Made by a program: the position numbers and the translations under genes. The notes under the pieces are model-generated. The model did no database searches, was not told where the DNA came from, and saw only the letters and a list, made by a program, of their open reading frames with translations. DNA of 7,305 nt from positions 1 through 7,305 of the forward strand of contig JABJCF010000574.1 of NCBI GenBank assembly GCA_018665625.1, written 5' to 3'. The stretch is from Nitrospina sp. Its GTDB lineage: Bacteria; Nitrospinota; Nitrospinia; Nitrospinales; VA-1. Within the stretch, counting starts at the first letter, position 1, and every line of letters begins with the position of its first letter. This document shows, in pieces, positions 1-6,089 of this stretch.

Positions 1-10
1 CTCTCCTAAA
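1..10 (-). promoter_or_regulatory. Shine-Dalgarno of a gene starting off the left edge
   Basis: Read on the minus strand, the first ten bases are TTTAGGAGAG, which contains a near-ideal ribosome-binding site (AGGAG) running straight into the window edge. A start codon would be expected within a few bases to the left of position 1, so a further minus-strand gene probably follows the SPOR gene after about 190 bp. The start codon itself is not visible, so this is an inference from the SD alone. Confidence 0.45.
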
Positions 11-28
11 ATATTCCATTATTTTTTG

Positions 29-42
29 TTCGATTAATCGAA
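29..42. repeat. Perfect 14-bp palindrome, possible operator
   Basis: TTCGATTAATCGAA is its own exact reverse complement. It is not followed by a T-run in either direction, so it does not look like an intrinsic terminator. It lies just upstream, in the minus-strand sense, of the Shine-Dalgarno at the left edge, which suits an operator for the off-window gene. The binding factor is unknown. Confidence 0.4.
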
Positions 43-84
43 AACCAGGAAGAAACACATTGGTCTTTAAAAGAAATGAAGCCC

Positions 85-132
85 GCATGCAAAATCGGTA
101 TAAAAACTGACCCGCGCAAAAAAAGCGCATGC
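85..132. repeat. 48-bp segment bracketed by GCATGC palindromes
   Basis: The 194-bp stretch after the SPOR gene contains two copies of CGCATGC (84-90 and 126-132). Between them are a weak plus-strand hairpin (TCGGT at 95-99 with ACTGA at 106-110, one G-U pair) and a GCGC-A7-GCGC hairpin (114-117 with 125-128). On the minus strand the latter reads GCGC-T7-GCGC, with the T-run in the loop, so it is not a standard terminator for the operon. It may be a transcript-end structure, a small repeat family or chance. I see no gene in 1-194. Confidence 0.25.
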
Positions 133-194
133 ATATGAAATTTCTGCCGGCTGAAGCAACGGGTGGAATTGAAAGTTTAAAATAAATTAAATTG

Positions 195-1730
195 TTACTT
201 TTTAGGCATGGATATTATGAAATAGTTTTTAACGGCTTTGGCTGCCACAAGTTGATTGGCAAATTCGCTGGCCTTATTTTTTGATGCGAACTGTCCCACT
301 CTCAACTTATACCAATGACCACCGGATCGTCGTTTTGATTTAACTACATATAAATCCTCAACATTTTTTTTCTTCAACTTTGCCACCAGTTTATTAGCTT
401 GTTTTGCTGAGACCACGGCTGCAATTTGGACCGTATAAACACGGTTTTCTTTTTCACCTTTAGAGGAGTCGGATGCCAACTTTGATTCGGGCGTAACTAT
501 ATTTATTCCAGAGCCGCTAATAGGAAACCAAACTTCCTTAAAACCAAGGCCAACCACGATAATTATTGAAAAAATGGCAAAACTAATCAGTTTTATGTTT
601 AAGGGAAGATTTCCAAATTTATAGGCACCCTCCAATAATCGCAACAAAATCCATTTACCAGTATTTCTTATAACTTTTCCGAACCAAACCAAAACTTTCC
701 AGGCCAAATTTGCTTTAGATGCGACCAGGCCCATTTCAACTTTCAATCGCTTTAAATCTTGCAAATCTTCTTTTCTAAACAACTTTACTTTTTGCAACTT
801 GTAAGCGATCCGCACTTCATCAGACTTTGACCTTAACTCCTGCTGCTGGCCTGGCTCTAATTGGGTAAAATTTTCCTCGCATTTTCTATGCAAATCTGGA
901 GCGAAACCTACCAGATTTCCATCGCAATACGATTGTCCTAAAATGGTTTCTATTTGATCCCTCCCCTTAACAGAAAACTCCAAAGCCTTGACATAGAATC
1001 GCAAAGCTCGTTCATCTGTTCGGTGGTGGGCCAAATAGATAGGGAGAACAAATTTAACAATGTCTTCCGAAAGATCATTATCCGCTTCCAAAGCACTCAA
1101 AAACAAAGGTTCAGTTTGTCCAGACCATTGTTTAGCCTTTAGAAATATTTTTGCCAAATATGAAGTAAGAACGGGATCATGGGCCTCTTCCTGTTGAAAC
1201 ATTATTAACAACAAATCCATCTCCTGCTGATTCAGCTCCTGCCCTCGGTTTAATATAGATAGGAGAGGCTTTCTAAATCGTGAGTTTTGTGGGCTTTGGA
1301 TAAAAGCTTGAGCGTAAATATTTAAAGCATGGGGTGACTCTTCTCCAATGGAAAGAAGGTAATCGGCATACTGGAGGACGCTCAAATTGCGATACCGTTT
1401 TCCCGTGGATGGCAGGAAGTGTGAAGAATAGGTAAACGCAATCAGGTTCTCAAACTGGCATTTGATATTATCAACCACTGATTGGGGAGAAATATTTTTT
1501 AGGCCATGCAAGGCATTATAAAATCGTTGTTCACCCAGCATTCCGTATCCAATAAAACCAAAAAACAAACAAACAAGAAACATTGATAACTGTATGACGA
1601 AGTCATCGAATACAACATTGGGCAAAGCCACTTCATGTATGAAATAAAGACCCGAAAAGCCCAACCCAAGCATAAGAAAGAGCGTTGCTGTCAATCGAGC
1701 GAAATAATATTTAAGCGTTTGATACAACAT
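195..1730 (-). CDS. Membrane-anchored SPOR-domain protein with helical-repeat-like middle
   Basis: This is a 511-residue membrane protein ending in a SPOR domain (about 431-509), the module that binds septal peptidoglycan stripped of stem peptides. The strongest SPOR signs are the opening strand VYTVQIAAV, a first Lys-rich helix (SAKQANKLVAKLKKK), the core WYKLRVGQF at 473-481, and the second helix KASEFANQLVAA. Hydrophobic segments lie at about 13-31, 43-64 and 381-397. The third puts the SPOR domain in the periplasm after a short Ser/Gly/Lys linker (about 405-430). Residues 115-330 are alpha-helical and resemble degenerate TPR-like repeats, and would be cytoplasmic if TM1 and TM2 form a hairpin. 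ATG start 9 bases after the synthase stop, with only a weak Shine-Dalgarno (TAGTAGAAAATT leader), so translation may depend on the upstream gene. The SPOR call is firm. The TPR-like reading is tentative. The three-TM plus helical layout is not the usual one-TM FtsN or DedD plan. Confidence 0.85.
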   Translation of the reverse strand: MLYQTLKYYFARLTATLFLMLGLGFSGLYFIHEVALPNVVFDDFVIQLSMFLVCLFFGFIGYGMLGEQRFYNALHGLKNISPQSVVDNIKCQFENLIAFTYSSHFLPSTGKRYRNLSVLQYADYLLSIGEESPHALNIYAQAFIQSPQNSRFRKPLLSILNRGQELNQQEMDLLLIMFQQEEAHDPVLTSYLAKIFLKAKQWSGQTEPLFLSALEADNDLSEDIVKFVLPIYLAHHRTDERALRFYVKALEFSVKGRDQIETILGQSYCDGNLVGFAPDLHRKCEENFTQLEPGQQQELRSKSDEVRIAYKLQKVKLFRKEDLQDLKRLKVEMGLVASKANLAWKVLVWFGKVIRNTGKWILLRLLEGAYKFGNLPLNIKLISFAIFSIIIVVGLGFKEVWFPISGSGINIVTPESKLASDSSKGEKENRVYTVQIAAVVSAKQANKLVAKLKKKNVEDLYVVKSKRRSGGHWYKLRVGQFASKNKASEFANQLVAAKAVKNYFIISMPKK

Positions 1731-1739
1731 AATTTTCTA

Positions 1740-3764
1740 CTAGTTTGATGAGTCTTGTAATTCTTCTGTCTCTTTTTCCGGTTCCAAATCCAAAATGGGT
1801 AGCGGGGACAGATCCACATCTTCCTTTACCGCAACCTGGATTTTTTCAAGAGAAAATTCACCTGGCAACCTTCCTGTTTCAACATCAACTGTTGCAAATT
1901 TTATATTTTCGGGAACAGGAAAATTCACCTTGGTTTTTCCTTCAAGTGCTTTTTGCATATAATAAACCCAGATAGGTGCTGCAGCACTGGCTCCTGTCAG
2001 CCCTTTACCTGATTTGGTCCTCATCGAATCATTATTATCGAATCCCACCCAAACCGAGGTCGAAATATCTTTAGTAAAACCATTAAACCAGGCGTCCTTA
2101 AAATCATTAGTGGTTCCTGTTTTTCCCGCTGCTGGATGTTTAAATCCCATCCGCCGGATAATGCGTCCCGTCCCTCTCTCTACAACCCCTCGCATCATAT
2201 CCAGTAAGGGGTAAAGAGTATCAGGTGAAAATTGCTGCACCCCTTGATAATAATGTTCGTAAAGACGGTTGCCCTGGAAATCTTCAATTTTTTGAATTAA
2301 ATAAGGCTCGTTATAAATCCCAAGATTCGCAATAACGCTATAAGCGGATGCGATTTCAATAGGTGATACACCGGAAGTACCCAGTGCTAGTGAAAGGTGT
2401 TTTCCAAGCGGACTTTTTATGCCAAATTTTCTAGCGGTTCGAATAACCTTTTCCGGTCCCACCTGCTCCATTAGTTTTGCCGAAACGATATTAATGGATT
2501 TCAACAGGGCCTTCTTTAAGATGATATTGCCTGCATATTCTTCATCAAAGTTTTGCGGTTCCCACGGTTTAGTGCCAGGAATTTCAATCTTGATAGGTTC
2601 GTCCACAACTACCGTAGCTGGAGAAATCCCTAAAGATTCCATGGCTGTTAAATATACAAAAGGTTTAAAAGATGAACCTGGAAGCCTATTATTTGATACA
2701 GCACGGTTGAATTGGCTATGGGAATAGTTTTTACCACCTAACAAGGCCTTAACTGCACCACTTTTATTTTCGATTGATACCAGTGCCACCTGCAATTTTT
2801 CCGATGCGAGTTTCTTTTGCACCCGTCCTTTTAAAGCTTCCAAATGGTTGCGAGCACCCCTCAAAGCAAATTGTTGATACCTTGTATCTAGAGTCGTAAA
2901 TATTTTTAATCCACCAAAATGCACCAATTCTTTACCATAATCTTTTTCAAGCTTTGATAGGACTTCATCAACAAAATATAAATTAGGATTGGATTCAACT
3001 TTAGGACTGGCAAGATTAATGGCAGAATTTAACGCTTCCTCCTTTTCGGCATTTGAAATCATCCCTTCAGAAGTCATTCGCTTTAAGACATAATCAGTTC
3101 GTCGGATTGCTTTTTCATAATGCACAAACGGGTTGGCATTATTAGGGGAGTTTGGCAGGCCAGCAAGCATAGCCGCTTGCAAAAGAGTTAACTCACGCGC
3201 TCTCCTATTAAAATAAACTTGAGAAGCTTCTTCTATTCCATAAGCACCACTTCCAAAATAAATCTGATTACTGTAGGCCTCGAGTATCTGCTCTTTGCTA
3301 AAAGTTACTTCTAGTTGAAAAGCAACCAGAAGCTCTTTAATTTTTCGTATCCAGTTTCTTTCAAAAGAAAAAAATAAATTCTTGGACAGTTGTTGCGTGA
3401 TGGTACTTCCCCCCTGCGCAATTCTTTTAGTTCGCAGATTGGTGAGCAGTGCTCTCACCAGGCCTCGATGGTCTATTCCTGCATGACTATAAAATCGAGA
3501 ATCTTCAACAGCAATAATTGCTTTTAAGAAATCCGGGGAGATGTCCTCAAAACTTACGGGGTGTCTTTCACCTAAAACCTTAATCCGCTCACCATCTGCA
3601 GAGTAAATCTCAGTGGGCAAACTTAAATTGATATGCTCCAGGCTCTGTGGAAGTTGTGGTAAGTCCTTACTCAACCAGAAATAAAGACCAGAAACAGTAA
3701 AGAACGAAATAAGAATTAGAAATACGATTGTTAGATTTAGAAACTGTAGCAAGCGGCCAATCAA
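1740..3764 (-). CDS. Class A penicillin-binding protein, PBP1A-type bifunctional peptidoglycan synthase
   Basis: This 674-residue protein polymerises lipid II into glycan strands and cross-links them in the periplasm. It has a short cytoplasmic N-terminus and one TM anchor (about 8-31). The GT51 glycosyltransferase domain follows (about 50-220): EDSRFYSHAG with catalytic Glu87, QGGSTITQQLSKN (117-129), RKIKE (140-144), KEQILEAYSNQIYFG (157-171, second acidic residue Glu162), and LLQAAMLAGLPNSP. After a linker, the transpeptidase domain (about 325-620) carries all three serine-acyltransferase motifs: SSFK with nucleophile Ser364 and Lys367, SIN (423-425), and KTGTT (538-542). All catalytic residues are present, so it should be active. 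It is shorter than the roughly 850-residue E. coli PBP1a, with too little room between domains for that protein's extra OB-like insert. The start is TTG, overlapping the previous stop as TTGA, with SD GAGGTG six bases upstream. The acidic C-terminal tail (EPEKETEELQDSSN) is probably unstructured. The gene name mrcA or ponA would fit, but I leave it blank because the subfamily is not certain. Confidence 0.97.
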   Translation of the reverse strand: MIGRLLQFLNLTIVFLILISFFTVSGLYFWLSKDLPQLPQSLEHINLSLPTEIYSADGERIKVLGERHPVSFEDISPDFLKAIIAVEDSRFYSHAGIDHRGLVRALLTNLRTKRIAQGGSTITQQLSKNLFFSFERNWIRKIKELLVAFQLEVTFSKEQILEAYSNQIYFGSGAYGIEEASQVYFNRRARELTLLQAAMLAGLPNSPNNANPFVHYEKAIRRTDYVLKRMTSEGMISNAEKEEALNSAINLASPKVESNPNLYFVDEVLSKLEKDYGKELVHFGGLKIFTTLDTRYQQFALRGARNHLEALKGRVQKKLASEKLQVALVSIENKSGAVKALLGGKNYSHSQFNRAVSNNRLPGSSFKPFVYLTAMESLGISPATVVVDEPIKIEIPGTKPWEPQNFDEEYAGNIILKKALLKSINIVSAKLMEQVGPEKVIRTARKFGIKSPLGKHLSLALGTSGVSPIEIASAYSVIANLGIYNEPYLIQKIEDFQGNRLYEHYYQGVQQFSPDTLYPLLDMMRGVVERGTGRIIRRMGFKHPAAGKTGTTNDFKDAWFNGFTKDISTSVWVGFDNNDSMRTKSGKGLTGASAAAPIWVYYMQKALEGKTKVNFPVPENIKFATVDVETGRLPGEFSLEKIQVAVKEDVDLSPLPILDLEPEKETEELQDSSN

Positions 3765-3775
3765 GGAGTCACCTC
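3761..3775 (-). promoter_or_regulatory. Ribosome-binding site and TTGA stop/start overlap
   Basis: On the minus strand GAGGTG (3770-3775) precedes the TTG start at 3762-3764. The TGA stop of the upstream gene (3761-3763) shares two bases with that TTG, giving a four-base TTGA junction. The good SD inside the upstream coding end plus the overlap suggest translational coupling. This decides the TTG start, since no ATG or GTG in frame has comparable context and the TM anchor begins only a few residues later. Confidence 0.75.
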
Positions 3776-4663
3776 AAATGAAGATTGTGGTTCAGCCAGA
3801 CCTTCTGCCAAAGCATCTGATCTATCAATTTGGGATAAAATATTATTAGCCAATTCCATTGCCACAGGAATAAATAAAACTCCCGTGTAATAATCAGTAT
3901 CATATTCAATTCCAAACACAAGATGCTGGGCAGTCTCTTCTCCCGGCACAACCTCTGAGACTCCGACGCGGGTAATGTAATAGTTTTTTTCTAAAAACCA
4001 GCGAGGCTCTGGAAATACCGCAGTTTGGGTAACCGAGTCCAGACTCTTCAATACCGGCAAAACTTCATCAAATCTAAAAATACGATTTTTCTTAAAATTG
4101 GAATCCTCCAGAGTTCCTCGTTTTATAGACCGCGTGGCTTGAATATCCAAAATCGTATCAATGGATAAAAATATTTCATGCGCAGGAATATTTTTCTGAT
4201 CCAAAAACTGAAGAGTGATCCACGGCCCAAATCGTTTTAAAAGAACACGATTCCAATTCTTTGCAGAGTCGAGGCTAATCAAATCATAAGGAGAAATGAT
4301 TTGTTCTGATCCTAGCCCTGGAAAGTCAAAATACAGTTGCAGAAATTTTTCGCGGGTAACCACCAAAGGAAAACCCGGGGCAACATTTTCAAACAATTGT
4401 TTGAGAGAGGAAATGCCCGAGGCGCTTTCCTCTTGAATATCCAAGGAAGAACGGATGGATTGAATTTGGGCTTGTGCGATGAGAGACTGTCTATCCCGCT
4501 CCCACATCCGACCCAATTGAGGTCGTTTGTGGTTTTGCCACTTTAAGTAATAACCGACGCTTTTTTCAAACAGGTTGGTATAAAACTCAAGAAAAAGAAA
4601 AGCGGAGAGAATGACTAGTCCTGCGACACTGTGCCACGGCCTTCTGACACCGGCAAATTTCAC
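3761..4663 (-). CDS. Single-pass membrane protein of unknown function, upstream of PBP1A-type synthase
   Basis: I do not recognise this 300-residue protein. A basic N-terminus (MKFAGVRRPWHS) and one hydrophobic helix (about 12-30) predict a signal anchor with the remaining 260 or so residues in the periplasm. That part starts with a helical, Gln/Arg-rich stretch (about 40-75) and then looks like a mixed alpha/beta fold rich in aromatic residues (FPLVVTREKFLQLYFDFPG at about 98-116, and GIEYDTDYYTGVLF at about 251-264). There is no lipobox, Cys pair, protease triad, LysM, SPOR or amidase motif. The start is GTG, six bases after the preceding stop, with only a weak GTGAGAT SD. The end overlaps the PBP start by four bases. 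Tight coupling with the synthase makes a synthase-associated role (activator or scaffold, by analogy to Lpo-type partners) a reasonable guess from position only. Confidence 0.8.
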   Translation of the reverse strand: MKFAGVRRPWHSVAGLVILSAFLFLEFYTNLFEKSVGYYLKWQNHKRPQLGRMWERDRQSLIAQAQIQSIRSSLDIQEESASGISSLKQLFENVAPGFPLVVTREKFLQLYFDFPGLGSEQIISPYDLISLDSAKNWNRVLLKRFGPWITLQFLDQKNIPAHEIFLSIDTILDIQATRSIKRGTLEDSNFKKNRIFRFDEVLPVLKSLDSVTQTAVFPEPRWFLEKNYYITRVGVSEVVPGEETAQHLVFGIEYDTDYYTGVLFIPVAMELANNILSQIDRSDALAEGLAEPQSSFEVTP

Positions 4664-4669
4664 AAATTT

Positions 4670-5311
4670 TTATCTCACGGTGATTTTATTAATAGTACGG
4701 GTAACCATTTTAAGCTTGTCTATCTTTTCTTGCAAAGCTTTTTTGTCCAGTTTTTTCCTACCGGGCTTTCTTTTAGTTTTTGGCTTTGGAGGGGTTTTAA
4801 TTTCAATTTTAACCTTAGGGGTCATTTTTCTTTTTCCTTTGCGCCCCTTTCCCGCTTTCTCCGATAGCCTACTGACCACCCTTCCAGTTTCAACGATCTG
4901 AGTCATGGAATCCATACAATCTTTTTTCAAACGAGGTGGCATTTTTCTAAATAAAGTCAAAATGCGTTTTTCGGAGTCATCGATTGTCATCAATTCCTGT
5001 TGATCAGGATCCTTAAAAGCCACCTGACCGACCTTGAAGTCGATGGATTGAACCTGCACAGGGGAGGTTCCTTTATTTATTTTTTCAAGAGGGGCTATAT
5101 CATTCGGTTCAATTGCAGTGGTCAGTAACTGCTCAAGAGAAATATTACCCAAGCGAGCAATTTTCACAAGAACCGAAACAGGAGCATCCCTTTCCCCCGC
5201 TTCATACCTCACAAAAGTCCGGAACCCAACCTTTAAAATCTCTGACATTACAGATTGAGTGCAGCCCAATTCTTTCCTTATCGTTTTCAAATTTTTCGCC
5301 AAAACAGACAT
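4670..5311 (-). CDS. XRE-family HTH DNA-binding protein with lysine-rich C-terminal tail
   Basis: The first 65 or so of 213 residues form a Cro/C1-type HTH: IRKELGCTQSVMSEILKVGF, then RTFVRYEAGERDAPVSVLVKIARLGNISLEQLL. RYEAGERDAP is the typical end of the recognition helix and following turn. Residues 113-140 (SEKRILTLFRKMPPRLKKD) resemble the helical segment common after such domains. From about 149 the protein becomes strongly basic with Pro spacers (KAGKGRKGKRK, PPKPKTKRKPGRKK), ending in a Lys-rich helix. KPGRKK is AT-hook-like, though not the canonical RGRP core, and suggests extra non-specific or minor-groove binding. An in-frame ATG at 5368 would add 19 residues but has no SD. The ATG at 5311 has GGGA at a sensible distance and starts exactly at the HTH, so I choose it. 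As first gene of the cell-wall run, it may regulate the operon through the palindromes upstream. That link is inferred. Confidence 0.85.
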   Translation of the reverse strand: MSVLAKNLKTIRKELGCTQSVMSEILKVGFRTFVRYEAGERDAPVSVLVKIARLGNISLEQLLTTAIEPNDIAPLEKINKGTSPVQVQSIDFKVGQVAFKDPDQQELMTIDDSEKRILTLFRKMPPRLKKDCMDSMTQIVETGRVVSRLSEKAGKGRKGKRKMTPKVKIEIKTPPKPKTKRKPGRKKLDKKALQEKIDKLKMVTRTINKITVR

Positions 5312-5436
5312 TACTTTTCCCAAAACAATACTTATGTTTACATCTAGTTTAATTCTAATGCCTGACATTAATTATTACAATATAACTTTGCCGTACTTTA
5401 AGTTTTTAATTTTTATTTTCCATAATTTATTCGGAC

Positions 5437-5469
5437 CACCTTCAGGTGCATTTCGAAAGCAATATTGCT
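5437..5469. repeat. Cluster of three inverted repeats, candidate operator
   Basis: Within 33 bp there are CACCT-tc-AGGTG (5437-5448), the perfect 8-mer palindrome TTTCGAAA (5451-5458), and the perfect 12-mer AGCAATATTGCT (5458-5469). The middle one extends to TGC(A)TTTCGAAAGCA with a single extra A. None is followed by a T-run, so these look more like dimeric protein-binding sites than terminators. They sit about 125 bp upstream of the HTH gene start and about 190 bp upstream of the divergent gene. Confidence 0.45.
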
Positions 5470-5511
5470 GTAGAAAGTCAAAAAACAAACGCTCCACTCT
5501 ATATTCGTCAA

Positions 5512-5559
5512 TAATGCACATAAATGCACAATACTCCCGCCACCCATAAGTGCCCATAA
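5512..5559. repeat. Two pairs of short direct repeats, each with a 10-bp period
   Basis: AATGCACA occurs at 5513-5520 and 5523-5530, and CCCATAA at 5543-5549 and 5553-5559. Both pairs repeat at exactly 10 bp, one helical turn, so bound proteins would sit on the same face. AAATGCAC also occurs inverted as GTGCATTT at 5446-5453, inside the palindrome cluster, which strengthens the reading as a recognition word. The bound factor is unknown. The HTH protein encoded next door is the obvious candidate. Confidence 0.4.
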
Positions 5560-5647
5560 ATAAATGGTTTAAAATGAAATCCTCATAAATAATAAAAACG
5601 GCATAGGACTTGCTATTTATCAATTAAAATAAATTGTTAATAAATCC

Positions 5648-5653
5648 GTGGAG
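5648..5653 (+). promoter_or_regulatory. Ribosome-binding site of the 134-residue gene
   Basis: GTGGAG lies eight bases before the ATG at 5662 and supports that start. It forms the left part of GGAG-T-CTCC (5650-5658), a symmetric string too tight to fold on itself as a hairpin but which could matter for local structure. Confidence 0.6.
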
Positions 5654-5661
5654 TCTCCGTT

Positions 5662-6066
5662 ATGGAATCAGATGATTTTTTTGAAAAAGAGTATGAAAAT
5701 TTAAATGATGCAATTTTAGAGGCTATTGTATCCTCCAGAGAAATCAGGAAAATACTTGAGACACTAAAGAAACAGGAGCAAATCGACAATAAGTCAGTGC
5801 TAAATTTGTTTCTCAGTCTAGATGAACTATATGAAATGATTTCCGAAAAGAAAAACAGCTCCATGGTTTACAAATTGGAGCCTGTGGAATCAAATACATC
5901 CGCAGAGAAAGAGGAAACTAAAAAGAGAGTTTCCACTACAGGTAAAAATAAAGACATTATCGACGGAAAATCACTGTCCCGAAATGAAGCTCTTTTTGAA
6001 AATTTTTATCAGGGAAAGTTTAACGAGGATACCTGGATGAAGAAGGCGCGTATCCGGCTGCAATGA
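5662..6066 (+). CDS. Small charged protein of unknown function
   Basis: I do not recognise this 134-residue protein. It has no signal peptide or TM segment, so it should be cytoplasmic. The N-terminal part (about 10-65) is predicted helical with coiled-coil-like spacing (LNDAILEAIVSSREIRKILETLKKQ, then LNLFLSLDELYEMI). A polar, probably disordered linker follows (about 70-102, rich in Glu, Lys, Thr, Ser). The C-terminal segment (about 106-133) has the more ordered look of a short conserved motif: LFENFYQGKFNEDTW, then KKARIRL. The start is set by the GTGGAG site. It is divergent from the HTH/cell-wall operon and convergent with the 60-residue gene, 23 bases away. The helical-linker-motif layout suits an adaptor or regulatory partner, but no function can be assigned. 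Confidence 0.75.
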   Translation: MESDDFFEKEYENLNDAILEAIVSSREIRKILETLKKQEQIDNKSVLNLFLSLDELYEMISEKKNSSMVYKLEPVESNTSAEKEETKKRVSTTGKNKDIIDGKSLSRNEALFENFYQGKFNEDTWMKKARIRLQ

Positions 6067-6089
6067 ATTAATGGTGGGGGAAATCTTAA

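Larger units (their letters stand above)
5312..5661. other. 350-bp divergent intergenic region
   Basis: This AT-rich gap lies between the minus-strand cell-wall operon and the plus-strand 134-residue gene and must hold promoters for both. It contains the palindrome cluster at 5437-5469 and the 10-bp-period repeats at 5512-5559, listed separately. I find no convincing pair of -35 and -10 boxes in either direction, although AT-rich -10-like strings are abundant (TATATT and TAATAAT just upstream of 5368 on the minus strand). A minus-strand frame of 82 codons (5375-5623) is open, but its TTG start has no SD and its protein matches nothing I know. I treat the region as regulatory. Confidence 0.6.

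Noticed and set aside
2419..2727. 102-codon plus-strand frame inside the synthase gene
   Set aside because: It is antisense to the conserved transpeptidase domain and shows no SD or recognisable domain.
4611..4901. Hydrophobic plus-strand frames opposite the HTH tail
   Set aside because: They are the complement of the Lys-rich tail, which gives Phe/Leu-rich shadows that mimic membrane proteins.
5312..5368. 19-residue N-terminal extension of the HTH protein from an ATG at 5368
   Set aside because: No Shine-Dalgarno precedes that ATG, while the ATG at 5311 has a GGGA site and lies directly before the HTH helix. Only homolog alignment could overturn this.
5610..5645. Promoter for the 134-residue gene (TTGCTA with AT-rich -10-like strings)
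   Set aside because: No -10 candidate lies at an acceptable 16-18 bp spacing from TTGCTA, so no promoter can be supported.
5637..5864. 75-codon minus-strand frame
   Set aside because: It is antisense to the start of the 134-residue gene, is Ser/Phe-rich as expected of a shadow, and has no ribosome-binding site.
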